DNA of 64,000 bases, taken from assembly GCF_001887355.1 (NCBI RefSeq), contig NZ_MPIN01000002.1, positions 1,030,510 through 1,094,509 of the forward strand, written 5' to 3'. Every line of letters begins with the position of its first letter. Position 1 is the first letter of the stretch. The notes below the pieces were generated by a model. It saw only the letters and a program-made list of their open reading frames with translations. It was not told the DNA's origin and did no database searches. Source of the stretch: Cystobacter ferrugineus. Lineage in GTDB: Bacteria; Myxococcota; Myxococcia; Myxococcales; Myxococcaceae. Below, in pieces: positions 34,974-44,035 of the stretch. The position numbers were made by a program, and so were the translations under genes.

Positions 34974-36716
34974 TTAGAACGAGATTCGCGAGGTTGTCTC
35001 GGACAGGGTTTTCGCCGTGCGCACCCAGTCGGCCACCTGGGTGTCCAGGGGGCCCAGGAGCTGCGCGAAGAAGCGCTGTTCCAGGGCCTGGGCGAGGGTG
35101 GCGCCGTGGGAGTCGGCCCAGCGTTGGGTGACGCGCTCGCGCAGGTCCGCGCCCAGCAGGTCCACGAAACGCTCCAGCAGCGGGGTGGACAGGAGCGTGC
35201 CGGCCCAGATGACCGCATCGTGGCCGAGTCCCCCCGTGGCCACCGTCACCGCGGCGGCGGCTCCCGAGGGCACCGAGTAGACGAGCGTGGCGAGCGTCTG
35301 CAGCAGCTCCTCGCGCGCGCCGCCGTGGAGTTCCTGGGCCACCAGTCCGCGGCAGAAGCCGTACAGGCCCTCGCGCTCCTCGGGCCGGGAGTGGAGCCCC
35401 TCGATGCCCAGCGGCTCCTCCAGGCGCGCGAGGGTGGCGGGGCCAAAGGTCTGGGCGAGCAGCTCGCGCGTGGCGGCCTCTCCCCGCCAGGCGGCCACCT
35501 CCGGGGCGAAGCCCTCCACCAGCCGGCGCACGCCATCGCGCAGGGTGTCCTCGGTCGCCTGGGCCACCGGGGCGGCGGTGGGCTCGGGGCCGGTGAACGA
35601 GCGGCGCACCTGGCGCGAGAGGAACGTGAGGGCCGTGGCCAGGCCCCGGAAGGGCAGACGCACGTAGCGGTGGAAGGCACTGCGCGCGTCGAGTTCGTCG
35701 CGGAAGGCCTCCACCAGCACATCCGCCGGCACCGCCTTGAGCGCCGCGGCCCGGCCCACTCCGAGCAGCTCGTGGCGCAGCCGTTGCCGCAACCGCTCGG
35801 GCTCCCGCGCGGCCCGGGTGGAGGCCTCGGCCAGCCGTTCCATGTCCGCGCGCGCGTCCCGGAGCGAGGCCTCCAGGGCCCGGGCCTTGAGGGCGCGGGT
35901 GTGCTCGGGTTCTCCCAGGAGCGAGGACAGCGAGGGGCCACCGTCGAGCGGGTGCGTCGCGAGCGGCTTCACGCCGGCCTCCACCTCGGGCTGGTGGGGC
36001 GCGAGGTAGCGCGCCAGGGCGGGATGGCCCACGTCCGCGGCGAGCTTCTCCAGGTGGCCCCGGGCCGTCTCCTCGCGGGTGGCCTCGTTGTAGACGAGGA
36101 GATAGGGGTGCCCGTGTCCCACCGCCGTGCGCAGGAAGTCCACCAGGGCGGCGTTCTGGTACGTCTGCCGGCTGACGACGAAGACGAGCACGTCCACGGT
36201 GACCAGCAGCGCCTCGGCGCGCTCCCGGTTGTCGCGGTAGACGCTGTCGAAGTCCGGCGTGTCCATCACCACGAGGCCCCGGGGCACGGCGTCGGCCAGG
36301 ACGAGGTAGAGCCGCCCCGCTGGCCCCGGTTGATCCACCGGAGCCACCTCGCCCGGCGCCACGAGGACGATGTCATAGCGGCGCGTGAGGAAGTCCCGGA
36401 GCGCGCCCGTCCAGGTGTCCGGGTGCGCGGCGGCGAGGCACTGCTTGGTGAGGCCGCCCTCGGGCCGGGCCGGGGACAGGGGGGTGCCCACGAGCGCGTT
36501 GAAGAGCGTGGACTTGCCCACGTTGTTCGGTCCGGCGATGGCCACGAGCAACAGCGGCGCGTCCGTGCCTCCCAGCCGGGGCAGCAGATCTCTCCTCAGC
36601 CGCTCATGGAGGCGGCGGGCCGTGTCGGCGTCGCCTTCCTCGACGAAGCGCTCGGGGGAGGGGAGGAGGGCGAGGGCGGACTCGAGCGCGGTGCGCAGGG
36701 GGGCGAGGTCGTTCAT
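34974..36716 (-). CDS. Dynamin-like/Era-like GTPase (second copy type)
   Basis: 580 residues from the ATG at 36716 (GTG 36737 is in frame). G1 is GPNNVGKST (residues about 58-66), followed by GGLTKQ (G2 Thr), DTPDFDS (G3) and YNEATREE in the G4 area, where the Asp of NKxD is missing. Long helical regions follow, then a hydrophobic segment (TLVYSVPSGAAAAVTVATGGLG) near the C-terminus. It resembles the 17974-19668 GTPase in size, in DTPD G3 wording and in plan, so the two are probably distant paralogues. It follows the NtrC-type regulator gene by 60 bp and may be in its operon. Confidence 0.78.
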   Translation of the reverse strand: MNDLAPLRTALESALALLPSPERFVEEGDADTARRLHERLRRDLLPRLGGTDAPLLLVAIAGPNNVGKSTLFNALVGTPLSPARPEGGLTKQCLAAAHPDTWTGALRDFLTRRYDIVLVAPGEVAPVDQPGPAGRLYLVLADAVPRGLVVMDTPDFDSVYRDNRERAEALLVTVDVLVFVVSRQTYQNAALVDFLRTAVGHGHPYLLVYNEATREETARGHLEKLAADVGHPALARYLAPHQPEVEAGVKPLATHPLDGGPSLSSLLGEPEHTRALKARALEASLRDARADMERLAEASTRAAREPERLRQRLRHELLGVGRAAALKAVPADVLVEAFRDELDARSAFHRYVRLPFRGLATALTFLSRQVRRSFTGPEPTAAPVAQATEDTLRDGVRRLVEGFAPEVAAWRGEAATRELLAQTFGPATLARLEEPLGIEGLHSRPEEREGLYGFCRGLVAQELHGGAREELLQTLATLVYSVPSGAAAAVTVATGGLGHDAVIWAGTLLSTPLLERFVDLLGADLRERVTQRWADSHGATLAQALEQRFFAQLLGPLDTQVADWVRTAKTLSETTSRISF

Positions 36717-36776
36717 CCAATTCCCGGAGGACAGCACGCGCCGGGCGGGATGCCCATGGAAAGCGGCGCGGGGAGA

Positions 36777-38144
36777 CTACTCTCCCGTGCCCTCCTTGAA
36801 TCGGTCGAGCTTGCGATAGAGCGTCTTGCGGTCCAGGCCGAGGATCTGTGCCGCAAGTGACTTGTTGCCCTTCACCTCCTCCATGACGCGCAGGATGTAG
36901 CGCCGCTCGACTTCCTCCAGCGTGGTCAGCTCGGAGGGATCCAGGCTCGCCACCACCACCTGCGAGGCGCGGTAGGCGCGGATCTTCTCCGGCAGGTCGT
37001 CCACGGCCATGCGCTCGGTGAGGGTGACGGCCACCGCGCGCTCGATGCAGTTGCGCAACTCGCGCACGTTGCCGGGCCAGCTATAGCTCATCAACCGTTC
37101 GGCCACGGCCTCGTTGAGTCCCGTCACCCGCTTGTTCGCTCGTGCGGCGAAGTGCTCGATGAAGTGCTGGGCCAGCAGCAGGCAGTCACCGCCGCGTGCG
37201 CGCAGCGGGGGCAGCTCGAGCTGCACGACGTTGAGGCGGTAGTAGAGATCCTCGCGGAAGCGCTGCTCCTCCACCATGCCCTCCAGGTCCCGGTGGGTGG
37301 CGGCCACCACGCGCACGTCGAAGGGCACCTCGTGGTTGCCGCCCACCGGACGCACCCGGCGCTCCTGGAGGGCGCGCAGCAGCTTGGGCTGGAGCCCCAG
37401 GGGCATCTCCCCCACCTCGTCGAGCAGGAGCGTGCCCCCGTGCGCCTGGGCGAAGAGGCCCGCGCGCGCCGTCTTGGCGTCGGTGAAGGCGCCCTTGGCG
37501 TGGCCGAACAGCTCGCTCTCCAGCAGGGCCTCGGGCATGGCCGCGCAGTTGACGGCCACGAACGGACCCGAGGCGCGCCGGCTCTTGTCGTGCAGCGCCC
37601 GGGCGACCAGCTCCTTGCCCGTGCCGCTCTCCCCGTGAATGATGATGGTGGCGTCCGAGTCCGCGACGCGGTGGATGAGATCGTACACCTTGAGCATCGG
37701 CGGGCTGGAGCCGAGCAGGTCGCCCAGGCGTTGCGACTCGGTGACCACCTTCTTGAGCCGGACCACCTCGCCCTTGAGCTGGTAGTGCTGCACGGCGCGC
37801 GTGAGGGTATGCACCAGCGCGTCCATCTCCACCGGCTTGGTGATGAAGTCGTAGGCGCCGGCGCGGATGGCGGCCACGGCCGTCTCCATGCTGCCAAAAG
37901 CCGTCACCACCACCACGGGGAGGTCCGGCAGGTTGGCCACCACGCGCTCGCACAACTGCGTGCCACTCATGCCCTGCATGTTCAGGTCCGTGAGCACCAC
38001 GTCGAAGGGCTGCTCCAGCACCAGGGGCACGGCCGCTTCCGGCTGGGACACGGAGGTGACGGTGAAACCTCGGCGGGTGAGGCGCGCCTGCAGCAGCTCC
38101 AGCATGCTCGGGTCGTCATCGACAAGGAGGACTCGGCCGCTCAT
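36777..38144 (-). CDS. NtrC-family sigma-54-dependent response regulator
   Basis: 455 residues. Receiver domain 1-120 with phospho-acceptor Asp53 (VVLTDLNMQG) and the acidic pair DDD at 9-11. The AAA+ domain has Walker A GESGTGKE (about 165-172), the sigma-54 contact loop reading GAFTDA instead of GAFTGA, Walker B LLLDEVGEM, the RFREDLYYRLNVV segment and YSWPGNVRELRN. A C-terminal Fis-type HTH follows (NKSLAAQILGLDRKTLYRKL). It activates sigma-54 promoters with ATP hydrolysis. The ATG at 38144 has AGGGA 6 bp upstream; a second ATG is at 38156. Its cognate kinase gene upstream is reduced to a fragment. Confidence 0.92.
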   Translation of the reverse strand: MSGRVLLVDDDPSMLELLQARLTRRGFTVTSVSQPEAAVPLVLEQPFDVVLTDLNMQGMSGTQLCERVVANLPDLPVVVVTAFGSMETAVAAIRAGAYDFITKPVEMDALVHTLTRAVQHYQLKGEVVRLKKVVTESQRLGDLLGSSPPMLKVYDLIHRVADSDATIIIHGESGTGKELVARALHDKSRRASGPFVAVNCAAMPEALLESELFGHAKGAFTDAKTARAGLFAQAHGGTLLLDEVGEMPLGLQPKLLRALQERRVRPVGGNHEVPFDVRVVAATHRDLEGMVEEQRFREDLYYRLNVVQLELPPLRARGGDCLLLAQHFIEHFAARANKRVTGLNEAVAERLMSYSWPGNVRELRNCIERAVAVTLTERMAVDDLPEKIRAYRASQVVVASLDPSELTTLEEVERRYILRVMEEVKGNKSLAAQILGLDRKTLYRKLDRFKEGTGE

Positions 38145-38397
38145 TGGGTCCCTCATGGGGCGGGAAGAGAATGAAGAGGGTCCCCTCGCCGGGTGGGTTG
38201 CGCACGTCCAGCCTACCACCGGGCTCGCGAGGGATTTCCACGTCCACTGTCGAGGTGCGGAAGAGAGCCAACGTTTTCCTCGGGCTGACGGCCGGGCTGG
38301 CGCCCGTGCCTTGGTCGATGAGCTCAAGGTGGGCACGGAGCGCGCGGCGGGTGAGCGGGACACGGCCCCTCTGCTTTCTCCCTCGCTCGTCTCCAGG
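38116..38397 (-). pseudogene. Remnant of a sensor histidine kinase (ATPase-domain tail)
   Basis: A 93-codon frame without a start codon, opened by a TAG at 38400-38398 and ending at TGA 38118-38116, overlapping the regulator start by 29 bp, as kinase genes often do. It reads RRALRAHLELIDQGTGASP (G1 box D-x-G-x-G), then RKTLALFRTSTV where IFEPFFTT would be, and EPGGRLDVRNPPGEGTLFILFP, the last strand of a HATPase_c domain. The G2 box (GLGL) and everything N-terminal are missing; the thioredoxin/TPR gene now occupies that place on the other strand. Interpretation as a decayed kinase is mine. Confidence 0.6.
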
Positions 38398-38413
38398 CTA
38401 GGGTGCCGGGCCC

Positions 38414-39772
38414 ATGCGACTGCCCATCTTCTGTCTGCTCGCCGTGGGGGTGTGGGGGTGCGCCACGGAGCGAAGTGCGTCCGTGTCCGAGCCGCCAGCC
38501 GTGCACGCCTCAGGTGCCCTGCCTTTCATCGAGAATGATTATCCACGCGCCCTCGCGGAGGCCAGGGCGCGGGGCTTGCCTCTGTTCGTCGATACCTGGG
38601 CTCCGTGGTGTCACACCTGCCGTTCGATGCGCGCCTACGTCTTCACGGACCCGGCGCTCGCGCGGCACGCGAGCCGCTTCGTCTGGCTCGAGGTGGACAC
38701 GGATCTTCCCTCCAGCGCGGCCTTCCTGGAGAAGTACCCCGTGGAGTTCTGGCCCACCTTCTTCATCCTCGAGCCCAAGGAGGAGAAGGCGCTCGTGCGT
38801 TTCGCGGGCAGCGCCACCGTGGCGCAGTTGGAGAAGCTCTTCGAGGACGGAGAGCGCGCGTACCGGGGCGCGGCCCAGGGGCCCGAGGCACTGCTCGCCC
38901 GAGGGGATGCGCTCTATGGCGAGGGCAAGTCGGCCGAGGCGGCGGACGTGCTCGCCCAGGCGCTCGCCGAGGCCCCCGCGGACTGGTCCCGTCGTGGGCG
39001 CGCGTTGGAGTCGCTCCTCGTCGCGCAGCACGGTGCGAAGCGTCACGAGGCGTGCGCGCGCGCGGCGCTGGCGGAACTGCCCCGGGTGCCCCCGTCGGCC
39101 TCGTGGGCGAACGCCGCGGGTCTGGGCCTGTCGTGCGCCCTCCAGGTGCCGCCGGAGACTCCGGGTGTCAAGGAACTGATCTCCGCGCTGGAGGAGAAGG
39201 GACGTCAGGCGCTGTCGCTGGACCTCGCGATGCCGGCGGATGACCGCTCGGGGGTGTACGAGCTGCTCGTCGAGGCGCGCACGCACGCGGGGGATGAGGC
39301 CGGGGCGAAGGCGCTCGCGGGACAGTGGCTGTCGTTCCTCGAGGGCGAGGCCGCCCGTGCGCCCACGCCCGATGCTCGCTCCGTGTTCGACTCGCACCGC
39401 ATGTCGGCGGCGTTGGTGCTGGGTGACCCGATGCGCGCGGTGCCGGCCATCGAGCAGAGCGAGCGGGATCTCCCCAACGACTACAACCCGCCCGCGCGCC
39501 TGGCCAATCTCTACCGGCGGCTGAACCGGCTGGACGATGCGCTGGCCGCGAGCACCCGGGCCCTGACGAAGGTGCAGGGAGGCCGGCGGCTCCGGGTGCT
39601 CTCGGAGCGGGCGGAGATCCACCTCGCTCGGGGAGAGCGGGACCAGGCGGCCCGGACGCTGGAGGAGGCGCTCGCCTATGCGAAGTCGCTCTCCTCCGTG
39701 CAGGCCTCGCCGCGCATGGTGGCCTCGCTGGAGAAGAAGCTGGCGGAGGTGAAGGGGCAGCGCGCGCCGTAG
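38414..39772 (+). CDS. Thioredoxin-domain lipoprotein with C-terminal TPR-like repeats
   Basis: 452 residues. Lipobox LLAVGVWGC (Cys16) predicts membrane anchoring. Residues 40-150 are a thioredoxin fold of the DsbD-gamma/YyaL kind: FVDTWAPWCHTCRSM with the redox pair CHTC, then EFWPTFFILEP (cis-Pro) and VRFAGSATVAQLEKLF. Residues 160-450 are helical repeats of TPR type (ALLARGDALYGEGKSAEAADVLAQAL; NLYRRLNRLDDALAASTRAL). Probable periplasmic thiol-disulfide protein with a protein-interaction tail. It is divergent from the response-regulator gene. Confidence 0.82.
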   Translation: MRLPIFCLLAVGVWGCATERSASVSEPPAVHASGALPFIENDYPRALAEARARGLPLFVDTWAPWCHTCRSMRAYVFTDPALARHASRFVWLEVDTDLPSSAAFLEKYPVEFWPTFFILEPKEEKALVRFAGSATVAQLEKLFEDGERAYRGAAQGPEALLARGDALYGEGKSAEAADVLAQALAEAPADWSRRGRALESLLVAQHGAKRHEACARAALAELPRVPPSASWANAAGLGLSCALQVPPETPGVKELISALEEKGRQALSLDLAMPADDRSGVYELLVEARTHAGDEAGAKALAGQWLSFLEGEAARAPTPDARSVFDSHRMSAALVLGDPMRAVPAIEQSERDLPNDYNPPARLANLYRRLNRLDDALAASTRALTKVQGGRRLRVLSERAEIHLARGERDQAARTLEEALAYAKSLSSVQASPRMVASLEKKLAEVKGQRAP

Positions 39773-39789
39773 ACGCCGCCCTCGCGCCG

Positions 39790-41175
39790 TCAGCGCTCGT
39801 TCTCGTCGAAGAGGTCGCCCGGGTCGTTACGCCACCGGGCGAGCTGCTCGTCGGAGGGGAAGTCGCGGACGCGGTAGCGCTCCGGGTAGAGCCCGTCGAC
39901 CGGGGCGCGCAGTGCGTCGATCGCCCTCGCCACGTCCTCCCACCGCGCGACCCCCACGGGTGCGGCCTGCTCACCCTGAGCGGGGTCCACGAAGAAGATC
40001 AGCTCGGCGCGGGGCAGCAGGGTGGTGATGCCCTTCTGCCAGACGGCGTAGCTGAGGCTCCGCCCGTGCTCGTCCTGGTAGGGCGTGAAGGCGGCCACGA
40101 AGACGTCCTCGCCGGTGTCCTGGTAGTGCTTGTCGAGCTGCTGGGTCTGCTCGTCGTAGTCCCGGGCCCGGGTGAAGAGCTCCAACTGGCGGAAGTCCTT
40201 CCAGGCATTGCTGAGCCGCTCGGGCATGAAGGGCACCCACGTGCCGGACGTCAGGCGCAGGGCGCGTCCATCCAGGGCGCGGGGGGCCAGCAGGGCTTCC
40301 AGGGACGTGCGCGCCACCCGGCTCAGTCCATCCTCGTCATCGGAGCCCGTGATGAGCAGCAGGTCTCGATGTGGCACGAGCACCACCGGCTCTCCGCGTA
40401 CCGGGCAGCGGCGTACCACCTCCTCGAGCAACAGGCGCGAGGCCGCGTACGTGTCCTGCCAGGGCGCCTGGCAGGTGCCGGGGGCGAGTTGTTCGAGGGA
40501 CTCGGAGCTGCGCTGGCGCAGATTCTCCAGCGCGAGCGCGAGCGCCTCCTCGAAGGAGATACCCCAGCGCCGCAGCTCGTCCGGGCCGAGGTAGCGCAAG
40601 GTGTCCGGCGCATCGAAGGCGAGGCCCACGCCGAGAAATCCACCCAGGGGCTTCCAGGACAGGAGGGTGGCGAGATCCCTCCGGCCCTTCACCTCCAGCC
40701 GGAGCCGCTCGAAGAAGGTGCGCCCACGCACCACGGGCATCAGGTGGGGTCTGATGTCGGCGAACGCTTCCGGCATCGTGGGCGCCACACGCACGTGGGT
40801 GAGGCGGGTGAGCACCTCGTGGCGCTGCTCGGGTGGTGTGGCGCGATACTCCTCGAAGAAGTTGGACAGGAACACCGTGATCGGGTCCTTGTCCCCGAGC
40901 TCCAGCAGGAAGCCCTCGGCGTCGTAGCGGATGGGGCGCGTCTCGCCCTCGGCGCGCAGGGCCGCTATCGCCCTCTGGGCGAAGGCCTCGCGCTCCGTCC
41001 GCTCCTCACCGTCGGCGGAGGACTCCTGGACCTCCACATGCTCCGCGAGACGTTCCTCGGCGCGCCGTGCGTCCTGGAGGGAAGAGGACTTCTGTGTCCG
41101 GGAGGGCCCCGCGCATCCGCCGAGACCCAGCAGACCCAGGAGCACCAGCATCGCTCGCCGCCAGGCCCTCGTCAT
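39790..41175 (-). CDS. Lipoprotein of unknown function, weak DUF1444 resemblance
   Basis: 461 residues; signal peptide with lipobox LGLLGLGGC. A charged N-terminal helix (ARRAEERLAEHVEVQESS) is followed by a folded region whose order of elements (LELGDKDPITVFLSNFFEEYR, FFERLRLEV, PGTCQAPWQDTYAASRLLLEE, VVLVPHRDLLLITGS) weakly recalls DUF1444/YtpQ proteins. The family call is tentative. Its ATG overlaps the stop of the metallophosphoesterase gene (ATGA), so the two are translationally coupled. Confidence 0.7.
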   Translation of the reverse strand: MTRAWRRAMLVLLGLLGLGGCAGPSRTQKSSSLQDARRAEERLAEHVEVQESSADGEERTEREAFAQRAIAALRAEGETRPIRYDAEGFLLELGDKDPITVFLSNFFEEYRATPPEQRHEVLTRLTHVRVAPTMPEAFADIRPHLMPVVRGRTFFERLRLEVKGRRDLATLLSWKPLGGFLGVGLAFDAPDTLRYLGPDELRRWGISFEEALALALENLRQRSSESLEQLAPGTCQAPWQDTYAASRLLLEEVVRRCPVRGEPVVLVPHRDLLLITGSDDEDGLSRVARTSLEALLAPRALDGRALRLTSGTWVPFMPERLSNAWKDFRQLELFTRARDYDEQTQQLDKHYQDTGEDVFVAAFTPYQDEHGRSLSYAVWQKGITTLLPRAELIFFVDPAQGEQAAPVGVARWEDVARAIDALRAPVDGLYPERYRVRDFPSDEQLARWRNDPGDLFDENER

Positions 41176-42350
41176 GGAACTTCTCCCGGTGCGGAGCCCT
41201 GAATCGGCCTGGCTGGACCGCGGGTATCGAGGTCGAGCATCTGGAACGCCTCCAATGGGGACTCACGCATCCCACCATCGGTGAAGAGGAGCACGGCCTC
41301 GCCTGGGTGAGCGGCGCGCGGCGTGCCGGGTCGATAGTCGATGGTGGTGCCATTGGTGACGAGGTAGCGCAGCACGCCATCCTGAGGTGTGTCGTGAGGC
41401 AGCACGAGCAACTCCCGGCAGCGCTTGTCCCGGGTATGGCCCACGACCTGGGTGAGACCGAGGGGCAGCCGGCGGGGATCGAAGCGGCGGCGCGGGGTGG
41501 CGTCGCGGTGGAGGGTGTCCTCGGGGCTCAGGCTCGGACGGTGGTAGAAGATGCCCCGGCCCTCGCCATAGGTGGCGTCACCGGGCCGGTACAGCCCGGG
41601 GATGTGCAAGGGGCCCTGGGTCCAGGCGGCCACGGCGGAGTCGAGCGCCTGGTTGAGGGTCTCCACCACGGAGGGGCCGTGGGAGTGGAGCGATTCGGAC
41701 AGCCCCACCGCGTGGAGATCCTCTCGGGTCACGCCCGCGTGCAGCACGATCATCCGCTCCGCCGCGGCATGGGCCACCCGGAAGCGCCGGGCGCGCAGCA
41801 GGTGGTCGACCCAGCGGCGTTGCTCCTCGCGGAAGGTGCCGAAGTCGCGTGCCACCAGCTCGACGTTGGGGAGTTCGGGGTGGCGGGCGAGGAAGTCGCG
41901 CTCCCGCGCCTCGTCGACGTCACCTCCCCGGTAGATGCCGTCCGCTTCCACCTGGGCGAGGGCGAAGCGCGCGTCGGTGAAGCCGGCCAGCTCGCCCACG
42001 CGGCCCAGGTCGTGGTTGCCCAGCAGCAGCACCGCCTGATCCGCCGGGTGCGCGGCCATCCACGCGATCAGCCGGACGGCGCTCGTGGCGACGGCGTCGC
42101 GCTCGAGGGACTTGCCCCAGTCGAAGTGATCTCCCACCGAGATGAGCTGGACATCGGGGATCAGCCGGCCGTTCGCGCCGAGCAGTCCATGGCGATCCAG
42201 CACGGCGAAGAAGCGGGTGATGTCCGCCTGGGGATCGCCGATGGCGAAATGGTGGAGGCGGGGTCGCCCGTCGGGCGGTGTCGAATGGGGGCCCTGCTGG
42301 GCGGCGGAAGTGGCGAGGGCGAGGGCGGCCTCGATTCGGGGTGTGCTCAC
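41172..42350 (-). CDS. Metallophosphoesterase (calcineurin-like)
   Basis: 392 residues, no signal peptide. The calcineurin-like dimetal motifs are in order: GDPQAD (for GDxHG), LISVGDHFDWG (GDxxDRG), LLLGNHDLGRV (GNHD/E), VLHAGVT and VVGHT. The first motif has Gln-Ala-Asp in place of His-Gly, a variant seen in PPP-like hydrolases of unknown substrate. The insertion before the metal His residues contains helices typical of Ser/Thr or diadenosine-tetraphosphate phosphatase relatives. First gene of a two-gene operon with the lipoprotein gene, overlapping by 4 bp. Confidence 0.85.
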   Translation of the reverse strand: MSTPRIEAALALATSAAQQGPHSTPPDGRPRLHHFAIGDPQADITRFFAVLDRHGLLGANGRLIPDVQLISVGDHFDWGKSLERDAVATSAVRLIAWMAAHPADQAVLLLGNHDLGRVGELAGFTDARFALAQVEADGIYRGGDVDEARERDFLARHPELPNVELVARDFGTFREEQRRWVDHLLRARRFRVAHAAAERMIVLHAGVTREDLHAVGLSESLHSHGPSVVETLNQALDSAVAAWTQGPLHIPGLYRPGDATYGEGRGIFYHRPSLSPEDTLHRDATPRRRFDPRRLPLGLTQVVGHTRDKRCRELLVLPHDTPQDGVLRYLVTNGTTIDYRPGTPRAAHPGEAVLLFTDGGMRESPLEAFQMLDLDTRGPARPIQGSAPGEVP

Positions 42351-42462
42351 GGGCGCATCCTAGAACCCGCGCGAGGGCGGGTGCTGCGGCGATTCCGAGC
42401 CAGGTGTCATTCGCCGCCCGCGCAGCGGCACCCACGGCCGGGCGCGGGTGCCGCGTGGGGGG

Positions 42463-42984
42463 CTATTCGGGGAGCTCCTGCCGCAGACCGCCGCTGCGCT
42501 CCACCAGGGGGCACGAGTACACGCCGATGGCCGTGCCGATGAACAGGCTGACGATGTGCACGATCGTCCAGTTCACCATTCCAATGCCATACAGGTCATG
42601 GAGCCCCTGCTCGGGCCTCATGATGTCGAGGAAGCGGAGTATCAGGGGGACCGCCACCGAGGCGAGGGCGGCCGCGATGAAGGAGCGCTTCCAGCGCTTG
42701 GCGAAGAAGCCTCCGAAGACGCCGGCCATGAGGGAGCCGAGTCCGGGCATCCAGAAGGTGATGAGGCTGACGGTCACCATGGTGAGCGTGCCGATGGTGA
42801 GACCCCGGTGCTTCATTGGGGGGTTGGTGGAGCGCACCAGCACGGGCCCATCGTCGAGACAGCCGTAGGCGGCGGCGCGCACCTCGCTTCCCTCCACCTG
42901 CTCCTGCCCGCGTGTCTGGTCAACGAAGACGTTGGAGCGAGGGTTCACGGGGGCGGAGCCCTTGGGATCGATGATGTCGGACAT
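42463..42984 (-). CDS. Hypothetical membrane protein
   Basis: 173 residues. A hydrophilic N-terminus of about 60 residues is followed by three to four membrane helices: LTIGTLTMVTVSLITFWMPG with GSLMAGVFGGFFAKRW, SFIAAALASVAVPLILRF and IVHIVSLFIGTAIGVYSCPL. The Gly-rich GSLMAGVFGGFFA pair resembles small DUF5518-like membrane proteins, but no family is certain. It is on the same strand as, and 112 bp upstream of, the metallophosphoesterase gene. Confidence 0.65.
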   Translation of the reverse strand: MSDIIDPKGSAPVNPRSNVFVDQTRGQEQVEGSEVRAAAYGCLDDGPVLVRSTNPPMKHRGLTIGTLTMVTVSLITFWMPGLGSLMAGVFGGFFAKRWKRSFIAAALASVAVPLILRFLDIMRPEQGLHDLYGIGMVNWTIVHIVSLFIGTAIGVYSCPLVERSGGLRQELPE

Positions 42985-43153
42985 GCGTTTCCTCCCGAGG
43001 CCGTTGGGGGCGGAATCCCCCGACGTGCGACCTGCCCTGTTGAAGATGGGACCGCATCCCGGGAGGGGCAGCGGCTGGAGCCTGACTGGAGGCCCTGCTC
43101 GCGCTCCAGCCTGCCCATGTTCGCCTGGCTGGGGCCCGTGCTCCGCGAGCGGC

Positions 43154-43828
43154 TCAGCCCAGGTGGGCGCGGAGGAATTCCACGGACCGCTTCCAGGCCA
43201 GCTCGGCGTTCTGGGGCGAGTACACCTCGGGCCGCTGCTCGTTGCAGAAGGCGTGGCTCGCGTCGTAGCGGTGGAACTCGGCGGGAATGCCCGCGCCCTT
43301 CAACGTCTTCTCCAGCGCGTTCACCCGGTCCGGCGAGCACCAGTCATCGTTGTTGGCGAAGTGCCCCTGTACCGGGCAGCGGATCTTCTTCACGTCGGCG
43401 ACCGACTCGGGGGGAATCCCATAGAAGGGGATGGCGGCGGAGAGATGCCCATCCGCCGCCGCGGCCGCGAGCGTCAGGGCGCCGCCCATGCAGAAGCCGA
43501 GCACCGCCACCTTGGTGCCGGGAGCACGATGGCGCAGGGCCTCGGCCGCGTGGGAGATCTCCTGGGCGGCCCGCCGCATGTCCAGGGCGTTCATCAGCTT
43601 CGTGGCCTCGGCGGGGTTCTTCGTCACCTTGCCGCCGTAGAGGTCCTGGGCGAACACGGTGAAGCCCTCGCGCGCCAGACGATCCGCCACGCCGCGCACC
43701 TGGTCCGTGAGGCCCCAGAATTCGTGGATGAGGATGACCGCTCCCCGGCTGGAACCTCCCTCGGCCGCCTTCAAGTAGCCCGCGACTTCCTTTCCATCCG
43801 CCGTGGTCAGCTTCGCTTGTTGCGCCAT
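43154..43828 (-). CDS. Dienelactone hydrolase family protein
   Basis: 224 residues from the ATG at 43828, with GGAGCGG upstream. Alpha/beta-hydrolase of the DLH family: oxyanion-turn Glu in ILIHEFWGL, nucleophile Cys in VLGFCMGG, Asp in NNDDWCSPD and His in YDASHAFCN, so the Cys-Asp-His triad is complete. DLH enzymes open dienelactone in chlorocatechol degradation, but many homologues act on other lactones or esters; no aromatic pathway gene is nearby, so the substrate is open. Cytoplasmic. Confidence 0.9.
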   Translation of the reverse strand: MAQQAKLTTADGKEVAGYLKAAEGGSSRGAVILIHEFWGLTDQVRGVADRLAREGFTVFAQDLYGGKVTKNPAEATKLMNALDMRRAAQEISHAAEALRHRAPGTKVAVLGFCMGGALTLAAAAADGHLSAAIPFYGIPPESVADVKKIRCPVQGHFANNDDWCSPDRVNALEKTLKGAGIPAEFHRYDASHAFCNEQRPEVYSPQNAELAWKRSVEFLRAHLG

Positions 43829-44035
43829 GTGTCCGCTCCTGTGGTCCGTGGAGGAGGCGGAGAATAAAGCCGGCGCGCACGCCCGCCGGGCGCGTGAGCG
43901 GGCACCGCTGGGGACTGTCAACGGGCAAACCGGTGGACGGGCGACAAGAGGGCCCGCGGGGAAAAAGCACTGACTTTGAATCAACGCACGGGGTCCCCGT
44001 CAGAAGGAGCAAGAACGATTTGGGAGGACACGACG

